Assembly: GCF_027409185.1 (NCBI RefSeq)
Contig: NC_084469.1
Span: 32,850,293-32,914,292 of the forward strand
Reading direction: 5' to 3'
Source of the DNA: Cynocephalus volans
Lineage: Eukaryota; Chordata; Mammalia; Dermoptera; Cynocephalidae
DNA: 64,000 bases
Part shown: piece after piece, positions 49,528-61,047 of the stretch
How the letters are laid out: every line of letters begins with the position of its first letter
How positions within the stretch are numbered: the stretch's first letter is position 1
The notes under the pieces: generated by a model
The model's input: only the letters and a program-made list of their open reading frames with translations
Database searches by the model: none
What the model was told of the DNA's origin: nothing
Position numbers and translations under genes: made by a program

Positions 49528-50499
49528 TTGTCAGGAGGGGGCCTGCCCACCTCCGTTCATTAGTCCTGGTGGGCTGGCATTCATAGTCCGTGCTTTTCTC
49601 AGCCATAGGGTTGGGGTCTATGACCCAGTCTAGTAGATAATCTGAATATTCCATGTCCTTTGCTATAGTAATTGGTTCAGGAATGAGCACGTGACCCAAC
49701 CTGGGCCAATCAGATTTTCCTCAGGACTACAACTGGAGCCAACAAGAAAGATAATATGTCTCTGCTGTGGCTGTTAAACTGGGAGGATGTGAATCCAGGA
49801 CTGCTGATGGACAATGTGCCCACCCTGTGGACAGGGTCTGTCTGAAAAATGAAGTCAAGCAGGTAGCAGCAGAGCTATGACCACTCTTCATGGGCCAGGT
49901 AGAGCCTAACCTCAAGCGTGTCTCCTAGGCAGAGTGGCCAATGAGATGTAATATCAAAGTTCTGCCTACTGAGAGGACATCTCTTCTCCCCTGCCATCAG
50001 GGCCACCCTTTAGTGGGACTGTAATGCTCCAGGTGTCTTCTGACTGAGTAGTCACAGGGAACTTCCTATGTGGCCATAGGTGTGGGTTGGCGGGGCAGCA
50101 GAACAGGCATCCTGAGATGTGGAACCTGCTTGGCCTGTTCCATATGTACCATTTCCATTTGATGAGGGAGTGCTACTGTACACTTCTCATTTTATGGCTA
50201 GGAATGCTAGCAGTGGGTAGCTCAGGTCACATGGTAGCCGGGTGTCCCTTGGTCAGGTGCTTAGTCTCCTTCCAGGACCCACTACCAAACCAAGAACTCT
50301 TTTTCAAAGGAGAATGGTTGCCTTGCCTCCAAAATGCAAACTCCTGGGGGAAAGAGCTCTTGATCTGCGAGTTGTGGAGAGGGAGACTCTGGCTTCTTTT
50401 GCTTTCTCTAATTTCCAGGAAGATATCACATAGTGGGGGATTCTCTAAAAGGAAGATCATGGTGCCTCGAAGAAGAGGGAGACATACATAGTACTGGAA
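49528..50499. other. No recognisable gene
   Basis: The open frame around 50087-50491 shows no domain and has no splice or start support. Possible old LTR at 49680-49930. Confidence 0.35.
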
Positions 50500-51990
50500 A
50501 ACCAAATAATGTTCACTCTACTTCCTAATGTCCTTTAAATTTTTCTACAATTTTTTCTAATTTATTTGATTTTTTCTTATTTTTATTTCTTATTATTCAA
50601 TAATGTATACCTATATTACATTACTCTTGAAATTTATTTGAATGGAATCATGTGGTATGTACTCTTTTGTGATATCTCCTTTTGCATATCTTATTTTTGC
50701 TATTCATCCATGTTGTTACATGTATAGTTCATTCTTTATCACTAGCTAGTGTTCCATTGTATGGATATACCACAATTTGTTCATTTATCTTCTTGTTGAT
50801 GGACCTTTGGTTTGTATCCAGTTCTTTTCCTATTACATATAAGGCTGCTGTGAACATTCTCTTATAAGTTGTGTGTGTGTGTGTGTGTGTGTGTGTATAG
50901 AAACCTAGAATTAGGATTTTTGGGTCTACAGTAGATATATAGGGCTGGCTGGTTAACTCAGCTGGTTAGAGCATGATGCTGATAACACCAAGGTCCAGGG
51001 TTCAACAATCCCTGTACTGGACAGCCACCAACAATAAATTTTTTTAAAAAGATGGTTAGAGTAGATATATGTTTGACTTTTTATAAAGAACTACCAAACA
51101 GTTTTTCAAAGTGGTTATTGCCACTTTACACTCCCACAAACAATGTATGGGAATTCTAGTTGCTCTATATTCTTGCCAATATTTGGTGGTATTCTTTTTT
51201 TATTTTATTTTTTTAGTTTTATGTGTTCTAGAGAATGAAAAATTATATCTAATTGTGGTTTTAATTGAGCACCTTTTCATATGTTTATTGGCCTTTTGTA
51301 TATTTCATTTTGTGAAGTGTCTGTTCAAGTCTTTTTTAAAAGTTGTACTTTTGTTTTTGAGTTACAGGAATTCTTTATGTAACCTGAATACAAGTTCTTT
51401 GTCAAATAGATGTATTGTGTATATTTTCCTCCAGTTTGTGGCTTGCTTTTTCATTTTCTCAATATCTTTGGATATTGAGAAGTTTTAAGTTTTGATGATT
51501 AATTTTTTTCTTTCATTTTTAGTGCTTTTTGTGTCTTTTGTCTACCCAAGATCTTGAAGATACTCTCCTGTTTTCTTCTAGAAGCTTTGTCGTTTTAGCT
51601 GTTATATTTAGTTCTATGACCCATCTCAAATTAAATTTTGTTTGTAGTGTGAGACAGGAGTCAAAGTTTTTTGTTTTTTCCATATGGATAGCCAGTTGTT
51701 CTTCACCATGTGTTGTAGGTTGCCTTTCCCATTAAATTATTTGGTACTTTTATTGAAAAGGAATTGAACTTAGAAATGTGGGTCCCCTAAATTATCCTCC
51801 TGTTTTTAATTTAAAATGCTTCCTTTACCATAAACTAAGTTTACATATGTATTTGATTATGTATTTTGGGTGTTTCTGTCCAATGATCTATGTCTCTTTC
51901 TTTTCTGATAATGAACTGTCTTAATTATTGAGAGCTCTTAAATATGTTTTAGAATCTGTCAGAGCTAGTCTTCTGTCCATCTTTTTTCAG
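50500..51990 (-). mobile_element. Ancient L1 3' half
   Basis: Reverse-strand L1 wording: TTCATCCATGTTGTTACATG, GTTCCATTGTATGGATATAC, CACTCCCACAAACAATGTAT, GTTCTTTGTCAAATAGATGT, CCAATGATCTATGTCTCTTT. Interrupted by a (GT)n run near 50869-50896 and by the SINE at 50941. Heavily mutated. Confidence 0.8.
50941..51059 (+). mobile_element. tRNA-derived SINE, monomer
   Basis: GGGCTGGCTGGTTAACTCAG with A and B boxes and an AATAAATTTTTTTAAAAA tail. Exact 11 bp target duplication AGTAGATATAT at 50930-50940 and 51060-51070. Confidence 0.9.
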
Positions 51991-52600
51991 AAAAATGGAA
52001 ACTATGCATGAATTTTTTTATATTTCATATAAAAATAATGAATTTTATATTTCTTTTAAAATAACAAAATAAAGGTTTTTTGATTTTTAAGAACCAAGAT
52101 CTGCCTAAGCCAGAATTAAAGTGGGGGAGGAGGGGATCTGGGGAAGGACAATAGCTACAGTTTTGTTGCAAAATATAAAGTCATGGTAAGAGTGGTTTAT
52201 TTTGGCTTTTTAGTAATTTTTTTTAAAGAGCAAAAAATTCTTTTTTTTGATCTCTTCTAGGCTTACCATGCTGCCCCTGTCTGTAGTGTGGATTCACTAT
52301 GTAATTCACTCATTCTACAAATATGCATGGTGTGTCACCTCTCTGCCAAGCATGGGTGGTACAATGACTGATAAGCAAAACCCAGGACACTCTCATGGAA
52401 CTTAAAGTCATGTGAAGGAGACATGAAACAATTCCATGAATAAGCATAAAATTATAACTATGATGAGTGCTATATTGGAGAGTAAACTGGTGCCCTGAGA
52501 TTTCATAAAGGATGATTAGACCCACACAGAAAGGTCTGTGAAGGCCTTCTGGAGTTAGGCTTTCCCTGGAGAGTTAGATGGTGAAGGACAATGAAGTAAT
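51991..52600 (+). mobile_element. L2 LINE fragment, otherwise unassigned
   Basis: 52300-52590 reads like L2 (CAAGCATGGGTGGTACAATG, GAACTTAAAGTCATGTGAAG, GAAGGCCTTCTGGAGTTAGG). 51991-52300 is unrecognised. Confidence 0.45.
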
Positions 52601-52615
52601 AGAAACCCCATTCTA

Positions 52616-52784
52616 GGGCCGGCCCGTGGCTCACTTGGAAGAGTGTGGTGCTGATAACACCAATTCCACGGGTTCAAATCCCTATGTAGGGATGGCCGGT
52701 CAGCTCACTTGGGAGAGCGTGGTGCTGACAACACCAAGTCAAGGGTTAAGATCCCCTTACTGGTCATCTTTAAAAAAAAAAAAA
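52616..52784 (+). mobile_element. tRNA-derived SINE, dimer
   Basis: GGGCCGGCCCGTGGCTCACT to CTTACTGGTCATCTTTAAAA. 15 bp target duplication AGAAACCCCATTCTA / AGAAACCCCACTCTA at 52601-52615 and 52785-52799. Confidence 0.93.
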
Positions 52785-52799
52785 AGAAACCCCACTCTA

Positions 52800-53257
52800 A
52801 CCCCGAGCATGGCTTGGCTCGTGTAAAAGGAAGGTCTTCAGGAAGGCCAGAGCTCCGTGATTTAAACACTGTCATCAGGATTCCTTTCTTTCTCTCCGTC
52901 CCTCAGTTCTGCTTTTCTCTGTGTTGACTTCCCACATGGAGATATGTTTCAGTGCTCAAGATAACAGAAGGAGAATATCTGTAGCAATTACAGATAAAGG
53001 GCTCTAATTCTACTTGGATCACATGCCTACCTCTGGGCCAATCATTGTCTCCAGTGGATGAAGTGCTTTGCTTGGTCAGCTTGAATTACGTGGTGGGATA
53101 GGAGAAGGTTTTCCTACTTAAGTACTTTCTTACACAGTCACTCAACACACCTCTCACACCAGATGTATGGATTTCCCCCCCATACACCAAGCAATTCTCT
53201 ACGCCAGCTGGGTATCCTCTAATTCAATTCAATTCTGACACTATCTACCCAGAGATC
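52800..53257. other. No recognisable feature
   Basis: Intergenic DNA. Confidence 0.4.
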
Positions 53258-53336
53258 CCTGGCCGTACAGGGATCCTAACTCATGACCTTGGTATTATAA
53301 GGCTGTGCTCTAACCAACTGAGCTAACCGGCCAGTC
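53258..53336 (-). mobile_element. tRNA-derived SINE, monomer without tail
   Basis: GGCCGTACAGGGATCC to TGAGCTAACCGGCCAGTCC. No A-rich tail is visible, so the 3' end is lost. It retains a very tRNA-like body. Confidence 0.75.
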
Positions 53337-54460
53337 CAAGCCCCACATTTTGACCTGTGCTTCTGACCAACTGGCTATAAATTGGGGCTCCCTTGACCCC
53401 GTCCTGGGGTTTGCTAGGATTGCTCACAGAACTCAGAGAAACACTTCACTTACATTTACTCATTTATTGTAAAATATATTGTTGCAGGGAACCCTAAGCA
53501 TTTTTAATTGTTCAGCTTTTCCCTTTTCCACTTGTGAAACTGTTTTAGAGACTCTATGCTCCACTGCAGACTCTGGCCCTGCCATTTACCCTGCTTGCTT
53601 CTTGGGTCCACCCTCTCTGAGGTAACACCAATCTCACACCCCTCCCCCAGGGGCCAGAGGCAAATTAGGCTCCTAAAGTGACCAATGGACTGTGTCCCAC
53701 AATCAGCCAATCCAAATTAGCAGGACAGCAGCCCTCATTTATATAAGAGGACCTGAATGGGAACCTGTGAAGGAAAAGGGCAGGCATTTAGGATATATAA
53801 GGGGGTCTTTTCCCTTGTTCTGGGAGACACTGGTTTAGGAGTTTTTGCTCCCCGGTGCTTTCCTTGTTTACAAGCAAAAAGAGGCGCTGTGACACTGAAC
53901 AAAGAGCTGCAACACTAAAATAAAGAGCTATAAAACTTCAACCTTGACGCCAGTCTTGGATTCCTCTGTGCGTTCACCCCACAACAATATCACAGAGGAT
54001 ACAGATGAAAAGACAGATGAAGAGATGCATAGGCCAAGGTATGTGGGAAGGGGAATGGAGCTTCCATGCCCTCCCCGGGTGTGCCACCCTCCAAGAACCA
54101 CCTTATGTAACATCTATCTGGAAGCTCCGAAACCCAGTCCTTCTGGGTTTTTATGGAGGCTTCATTACATAGGCAGGATTGATTAGATTATCGGCCATTG
54201 GTTATCAAACTCACCATTCAGCCCTTCTCTCCTCCCCAGAAGTTGGCGGATGAGGCTGAAAGTCCCAACCCTCTAATCCTGCCTCTGCCTTTCAGGTGAC
54301 CAACCCCCATCCTGAAACTGCCAAAGGGGAGAGGCCCCACAGTCATGAGCCATCTCATTAGCATTCCAAAGACACTCATCACTCCAGAGATTCCAAGAGT
54401 TTTAGGAGCTGTGTACCAGGAAAGGGAATTAAGACTAAAAATAAATTTCACAATATCCTA
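53337..54460 (-). mobile_element. Older LTR split by a younger LTR
   Basis: 53390-53479 (GCTCACAGAACTCAGAGAAA, TTTACTCATTTATTGTAAAA) and 53987-54450 (GATGAAGAGATGCATAGGCC, GGGTTTTTATGGAGGCTTCA, TTAGCATTCCAAAGACACTC) join as one old LTR when the inner LTR is removed. Strand is uncertain. Confidence 0.6.
53480..53986 (+). mobile_element. Solo LTR nested in an older LTR
   Basis: TGTTGCAGGGAACCC to CGTTCACCCCACAACA, 507 bases, with a TATATAAG box near 53801 and AATAAAG near 53920. Flanked by ATAT on both sides as target duplication. No retroviral genes attached. Confidence 0.75.
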
Positions 54461-55814
54461 ACAGGCAAAGTAGCAGAAGTCTACTATGGGAGGCTGTAGG
54501 GGGAGAGCACTACAGGCAATGGGAACTACATGTACAAGGCCCCGTGGCAGCGAGCAACATGTCCAGGAAACTGAGGGCTAGGGTGGGTAGACTGCAAGAG
54601 GGAAGGCAGAGTGGCATGCAGTGAGCTCAGGAAGATTGGGCCATACCACAGAGCTGTGGAAAGCCATCTGTAGACTCTTTGGCTTTATCATAAGGGCATC
54701 AGAGACTGATTAGGGGTTAAACTGGGGCAGAATATGCAGGTATGAGGAAGGGGAGTCACTGACTGCAACTGCATTAGAGACCCCACACTGGAACTGCCCA
54801 ACCCTGTTTGAACTCCTGACCATAGACACTGAGAAATAATGAAATGATTGTTTTTGTTTTAAGCCAGTAAATTTTGAGGTGATTTGTTATGTAGCCATAG
54901 ATAATGAAAACGTGAAGCATCTGTCCCGAATCATCTTTGTATCAGTTACGTGAAGTGTCTGCCCTGTAATCATCTTTGTATCAATTTTCTTTTCATGAGT
55001 GACCAGTTTAACTCTGCCATATTCTCATTTTTCAATGGCTTTGCTTTGGTTCAGCAATTTCCCCATCACTTTGTGAAGTAGCTCTTTTGTTGAGAGATTT
55101 GCAATTTGACTTTGCAACAAATTTTCATTGTACTGTATATGTATTTTATCATAGGATGTTCACATTGCCTGAGGGGCAAAGATGTTAACTAGATAGGTGG
55201 ATATAGATGGGAATATTAAATGAGAGATGTTTTGCTGCAAGGGGACTAATTTTGTAAATGGAAGTTGATGGGTGAATATTTTCATGTTTTCATGACTGTT
55301 TCCCTACCAACATTCATAATTGTGGAGACTTAGGTAATGAATATTTGATAAGTGACCCCCCCCCCCCCCCCGCCATCATCCTTAGGGCAGGGCTGTTTTG
55401 ATGGTGATAAAGGAAACCTCTCTTTGGTTAAGAAGACTTGACTTCATTGTTAGTGCAGTAATTTTAGGTTGCCTTTGCCTGAAATAGTCTCAATTCACCA
55501 TGGGATCTTTGTCATAGTTATTAATGTTCTAGAATTGATATAAGAGGTGCTCAGTTTCCCTAGGCTTGGGTTACAGGACACACCTCTGGGTTTTAAGCCA
55601 CTCCCCTGAGGTCTCAGACCCCTCCTAAGGACCCTCCCTAGAGGAAAGTTACTGTTGCCAGTTAGACCTATTTTCAGCACCAACATGGGGAAAATGAGAC
55701 CAAAAGGGGCTAGTCTATGCAAATCCAGTGTCTGGGCATGTTCAGTGGAGAAGGGGTATATAACTCTGGTAGCTGAATGGCCTTCCCCTAGGAGTGCTAG
55801 AGAGCACAGAATAT
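54461..55814. other. No recognisable gene; C16 tract
   Basis: L2-like phrases at 54470-54780. A run of 16 C lies at 55356-55371. The remainder is unassigned. Confidence 0.4.
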
Positions 55815-56033
55815 ATATATTTTTTTTTAAATTTTATTTTGTCGATATACATTGTAGCTGATTAATGCTCCCCATCACCAAAACCTCCCTCCCTTCTCCC
55901 TCCTCCCCCTCCCCCCCAAAATGTCCTTTCTGTTTGCTTGTTGTATCAACTTCAAATAATTGTGGTTGTTATATCTTCTTCCCTCCCCCCCCCCGATTTG
56001 TGTGTGTGTGTGTGTGAATTTATATATTAATGT
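55815..56033 (-). other. L1 3' UTR with G-rich tract
   Basis: Follows the ORF2 stop at 56034. On the sense strand it contains a (CA)n run, G10-like and G8-like runs and AAAATAAAATTTAAAAA near the end. G-rich polypurine tracts are a normal feature of mammalian L1 3' UTRs. Confidence 0.8.
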
Positions 56034-59000
56034 TTAGCTCCCTCCAATAAGTGAGAACATGTGGTATTTCTCTTTCTGTGCCTGACTTGTTTCACTTAAT
56101 ATAATTCTCTCAAGGTCCATCCATGTTGTTGCAAATGGCAGTATTTCATTCGTTTTTATAGCTGAGTAGTATTCCATTGTGTAGATGTACCACATTTTCC
56201 GTATCCACTCATCTGATGATGGGCATTTGGGCTGGTTCCAACTCTTGGCTATTGTAAAGAGTGCTGCGATGAACATTGGGAAACAGGTATACCTTCGACT
56301 TGATGATTTCCATTCCTCTGGGTATATTCCCAACAGTGGGATGGCTGGGTCGTATGGTAGATCTATTTGCAATTGTTTAAGGAACCTCCATACCATTTTC
56401 CATAGAGGCTGCACCATTTTGCAGTCCCACCAACAATGTATGAGAGTTCCTTTTTCTCCGCAGCCTCGCCAGCATTTATCGTTCATAGTCTTTTGGATTT
56501 TAGCCATCCTAACTGGGGTTAGATGGTATCTCAATGTGGTTTTGATTTGCATTTCCCGGATGCTGAGTGATGTTGAGCATTTTTTCATATGTCTGTTGGC
56601 CATTTGGATATCTTCCTTAGAGAAATGCCTACTTAGCTCTTTTGCCCATTTTTTAATTGGGTTGCTTGTTTTCTTCTTGTAAAGTTGTTTGAGTTCCTTA
56701 TATATTCTGGATATTAATCCTTTGTCAGATGTATATTTTGCAAATATTTTCTCCCACTCTGTTGGTTGTCTTTTAACTCTTTTAATTGTTTCTTTTGCTG
56801 TGCAGAAGCTTTTTAGTTTGATATAATCCCATTTGTTTATTTTTCCTTTGGTTGCCCGTGCTTTTGGGGTCGTATTCATGAAGTCTGTGTCCAGTCCTAT
56901 TTCCTGAAGTGTTTCCCCTATGTTTTCTTTAAGAAGTTTTATTGTCTCAGGGTGTATATTTAAATCCTTAATCCATTTTGAGTTGATTTTAGTATACGGT
57001 GAGAGGTATGGATCTAGTTTCATTCTCCTGCATATCGATATCCAGTTATCCCAACACCACTTGCTGAAGAGGCAGTCCCTTCCCCAGTGAATAGGCTTGG
57101 TGCCTTTGTCAAAGATCAGATGGCAGTAAGTGTGTGGGTTGATTTCTGGATTCTCTATTCTATTCCATTGGTCAGTGTGTCTGTTTTTATGCCAGTACCA
57201 TACTGTTTTGGTTATTATAGCTTTGTAGTATAGCTTAAAGTCAGGTAGTGTTATGCCTCCAGCTTTATTTTTTTTGCTGAGCATTGCTTTGGCTATTCGT
57301 GGTCTTTTATTGTTCCATATAAATGTCTGAATAGTTTTTTCCATTTCTGAGAAAAATGTCTTTGGAATTTTGATGGGGATTGCATTGAATTTGTATATCA
57401 CTTTGGGTAGTATGGACATTTTCACTATGTTGATTCTTCCAATCCAAGAGCATGGAATATCTTTCCATCTTCTTGTATCCTCTCTAATTTCTCTCAGCAG
57501 TGGTTTGTAGTTCTCATTATAGAGATTTTTCACATCCTTGGTTAACTCAATTCCTAAGTATTTTATTTTTTTGGTGGCTATTGTAAATGGGCAGGCTTTC
57601 TTGATTTCTCCTTCTGCATGTTCACTATTGGAGAAAAGAAATGCTACTGATTTTTGTGTGTTGATTTTGTATCCTGCTACTGTGCTGAAATCATTTATCA
57701 ATTCCAACAGTTTTTTTGTAGAGGTTTTAGGCTGTTCGATATATAGGATCATGTCATCTGCAAACAGGGACAGTTTGACTTCATCTTTTCCAATCTGGAT
57801 GCCCTTTATTTCCTTCTCTTCTCTGATTGCTCTGGCTAGTACTTCCAACACTATGTTGAATAGGAGTGGTGAGAGTGGGCATCCTTGTCTAGTGCCTGTT
57901 CTTAAAGGAAAAGCTTTCAGCTTTTCCCCATTCAGTATGATATTGGCAGTGGGTTTGTCATATATGGCTTTAATTATGTTGAGATACTTTCCCTCTATAC
58001 CTAACTTATAGAGGGTCTTTGTCATGAATGAGTGCTGAACTTTATCAAATGCTTTTTCAGCATCTATAGAGATGATCATATGGTCCTGGTGTTTGAGTTT
58101 ATTAATATGGTGTATCACATTTATTGATTTGCGTATGTTGAACCAACCTTGCATCCCTGGGATGAATCCCACTTGATCGTGATGAATAATTTTTCATATG
58201 TGTTGCTGTATTCTGTTTGCTAGTATTTTAGTGAGGATTTTTGCATCTATATTCATCAAGGATATCGGCCTGTAGTTTTCTTTTTTGGTTATATCTTTAC
58301 CTGGTTTTGGTATCAGGATGATGTTTGCTTCATAGAATGAGTTTGGGAGATTTGCGTCCGTTTCAATCTTTTGGAATAGTTTGTAAAGAATCGGTGTCAA
58401 TTCCTCTTTGAATGTTTGGTAAAATTCTGCTGTGAATCCATCTGGTCCTGGGCTTTTCTTTGTTGGGAGCCTTCTGATAACAGCTTCAATCTCCTTTATT
58501 GTTATTGGTCTGTTCAAATTTTCTACGTCTTCACGGTTCAGTTTTGGGAGCTTGTGTGTGTCCAGAAATTTATCCATTTCCTCCAGATTTTCAAATTTGT
58601 TGGCGTATAGTTGTTTATAGTAGTCTCGAATGATTCCTTGTATTTCAGATGAATCAGTTGTAATATCGCCTTTTTCATTTCTAATTTTTGTTATTTGAGT
58701 CTTCTCTCTTCTTTTTTTTGTTAGCCATGCTAATGGTTTGTCAATTTTATTTATCTTTTCAAAAAACCAACTTTTTGATTCGTTGATCTTTTGAATTGTT
58801 TTTTGGTTTTCAATTTCATTCAGTTCTGCTCTGATCTTAACGATTTCTTTCCGTCTGCTAACTTTAGGATTGGATTGTTCTTGTTTTTCTAGTTCTTTAA
58901 GGTGAAGTGTTAGGTTGTTCACTTGCCATCTTTCCATTCTTCTGAAGTGAGCATTTAATGCAATAAATTTTCCCCTCAATACTGCTTTTGCAGTATCCCA

Positions 59001-59861
59001 CAGGTTTTGGTATGATGTATCATTGTTTTCATTAGTTTCAATAAACTTTTTGATTTCCTGCTTGATTTCTTCTTGGACCCATATGTCATTAAGTAGAATG
59101 CTGTTTAATTTCCATGTGTTTGTATAGTTTCCAGAGTTTTGTTTGTTATTAATTTCTAGTTTTAATCCATTGTGGTCTGAGAAGATACATGGGATAATTC
59201 CAATTTTTTTGAATTTATTGAGACTTGATTTGTGACCTAATATGTGATCTATCCTGGAGAATGATCCATGTGCTGATGAGAAAAATGAATATTCTGAGGT
59301 TGTTGGGTGGAATGTTCTGTAGATATCTGCCAATTCCAATTGGTCTAGAGTCTTGTTTAGATCTTGTGTTTCTCTACTGATTCTTTGCCTAGATGATCTG
59401 TCTAATATTGACAGTGGAGTGTTCAGGTCCCCTGCTATTATGGTATTAGTGTCTATTTCCTTCTTTAGGTCTAATAGAGTTTGTTTTATAAATCTGGCTG
59501 CTCCAACATTGGGTGCGTACATATTTATGATTGTTATGTCTTCTTGATGGATCAGTCCTTTTATCATTAAGTAGTGTCCCTCATTGTCTCTTTTTATGGT
59601 TTTTAGTTTAAAGTCTATTTTGTCAGATATAAGAATAGCCACTCCAGCTCGTTTTTCTTTTCTGTTTGCATGGTAAATCTTTTTCCATCCTTTCACTCTT
59701 AGTCTGTGTGAATCTCTATGGGTGAGGTGGGTCTCTTGTAGGCAGCATATAGTTGGGTCCTGCTTTTTGATCCAGTCAGCCAGTCTGTGTCTTTTAATTG
59801 GGGAATTTAAGCCTTTAACATTAAGAGTTGTTATTGAAAGGTGTTGATTTATTCCTAGCAT
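56034..59861 (-). pseudogene. L1 ORF2 (endonuclease / reverse transcriptase), one nonsense codon
   Basis: From ATG at 59861 to the stop at 56034 the frame has 1275 codons, the usual L1 ORF2 length. It is interrupted only by TGA at 58194-58196 (codon 556), early in the reverse transcriptase domain. The endonuclease is clear at residues 1-240 (Q-E-T-H, M-Y-A-P-N, G-D-L-N-T, R-I-D-H-I-L, S-D-H-N-G). The RT has A-F-D-K-V-Q and the catalytic F-A-D-D. The C-terminal Cys-rich segment C-W-R-G-C-G, then H-C-W-W-D-C is intact. The protein nicks DNA at A/T-rich sites and reverse transcribes L1 and SINE RNA. Here it would end as a ~555-residue endonuclease-containing fragment. Sequencing error at the codon cannot be excluded. 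Confidence 0.92.
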
Positions 59862-60048
59862 TTTATTGGTTGTTTGGTTGTCTTAGGTGTCTTTTGTTCC
59901 TTGCTTTCTGATTTACTGTTTGGTTTCTTTGTTTGTTGGTTCCTTAGGTTGTAGATAGTGTTTTTGTTAGCTTGTTTTCTCTTCATGAATGCCATTTTTA
60001 TTGTACTAGCGGGTTTAGATTTTTCTTAGGTTTTTATGGCAGTGGTAG

Positions 60049-61029
60049 TTATTTTTCAGGAACCAAACCCAGTACTCCCTTGAGGATTTCTTGTAAGGGT
60101 GGTCTTGTGGTAGTGAACTCCCGCAGTTTTTGTTTGTCTGAGAAATATACTATTTGCCCCTCATTTCGGAAGGATAGCCTTGCAGGGTAGAGTATTCTTG
60201 GCTGGCAATCTTTGTCTTTTAGTATTTTGAAAATATCATCCCATTCCTTTCTAGCTTTTAGGGTTTGTGATGAGAAGTCTGATGTTAACCTGATTGGGGC
60301 TCCCTTATAGGTGATTTGACGCTTCTCTCTTGCAGCTTTTAAGATTCTCTCTTTGTCTCTGAGTTTTGCCAATTTGACTATGACATGTCTTGGAGAAGGC
60401 CTTTTTGGGTTGAATACGTTTGGAGATCGTTGAGCTTCCTGGATCTGAAGATTTGTGATTTTTCCTATACCTGGGAAGTTTTCTGCCACTATTTTGTTGA
60501 ATATGTTTTCAATGGAATCTCCATTTTCCTCCCCTTCTGGAATACCCATGACTCGGATATTTGAGCGCTTGAGGTTGTCTGATATCTCTCTCAGATTTTC
60601 TTCCATGTCCTTGATTCTTTTTTCTTTCTTTTTGTCTGCTTGTGTTATTTCAAACAGCCCATCTTCAAGTTCAGAGGTTCTCTCTTCAACTTCGACAAGC
60701 CTGCTGGTTAAACTCTCCGTTGTGTTTTTTATTTCGCTGAATAACTTCTTCAGTTCAGCAAGTTCTGCTACATTTTTTTTCAGGACATTGATTTCCTTGT
60801 ATATTTCCTCTTTCAGATCCTGTATACTTTTCCTCATTTCATCATGATGTCTAGCTGAGTTTTCTTGTATCTCATTCAGTTTCCTTAGAATTATCACTCG
60901 AAATTCCTTGTCAGTTATTTCAAGGGCTTCTTGTTCTATAGGATCTAGAGTATGAGATTTATTAACTTTTGGTGGTGTACTTTCTTGATTTTTTGTATTT
61001 CTGGTGTCTTTTTTTTGGTGTTTATTCAT
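60049..61029 (-). CDS. L1 ORF1 protein (RNA-binding chaperone), intact
   Basis: 326 residues from ATG at 61029 (an upstream in-frame GTG at 61047 is not a likely start). A basic, polar N-terminus is followed by a long coiled coil (about residues 45-150, heptads such as L-K-E-E-I-Y-K-E-I, L-A-E-L-K-K-L-F, V-E-E-R-T-S-E-L-E-D). Then comes an RRM-like domain (S-N-I-R-V-M-G-I-P-E-G) and the C-terminal domain (R-E-K-R-Q-I-T-Y-K-G). Human ORF1p is 338 residues, so this is full length. ORF1p trimers coat L1 RNA in the cytoplasm. The frame is open throughout, the strongest sign that the element is young. Confidence 0.92.
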   Translation of the reverse strand: MNKHQKKDTRNTKNQESTPPKVNKSHTLDPIEQEALEITDKEFRVIILRKLNEIQENSARHHDEMRKSIQDLKEEIYKEINVLKKNVAELAELKKLFSEIKNTTESLTSRLVEVEERTSELEDGLFEITQADKKKEKRIKDMEENLREISDNLKRSNIRVMGIPEGEENGDSIENIFNKIVAENFPGIGKITNLQIQEAQRSPNVFNPKRPSPRHVIVKLAKLRDKERILKAAREKRQITYKGAPIRLTSDFSSQTLKARKEWDDIFKILKDKDCQPRILYPARLSFRNEGQIVYFSDKQKLREFTTTRPPLQEILKGVLGLVPEK

Positions 61030-61047
61030 TGTGGCAGGGGGTTTCAC

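Noticed and set aside
57538-58011. Plus-strand frame of 157 codons
   Set aside because: Antisense shadow of L1 ORF2.
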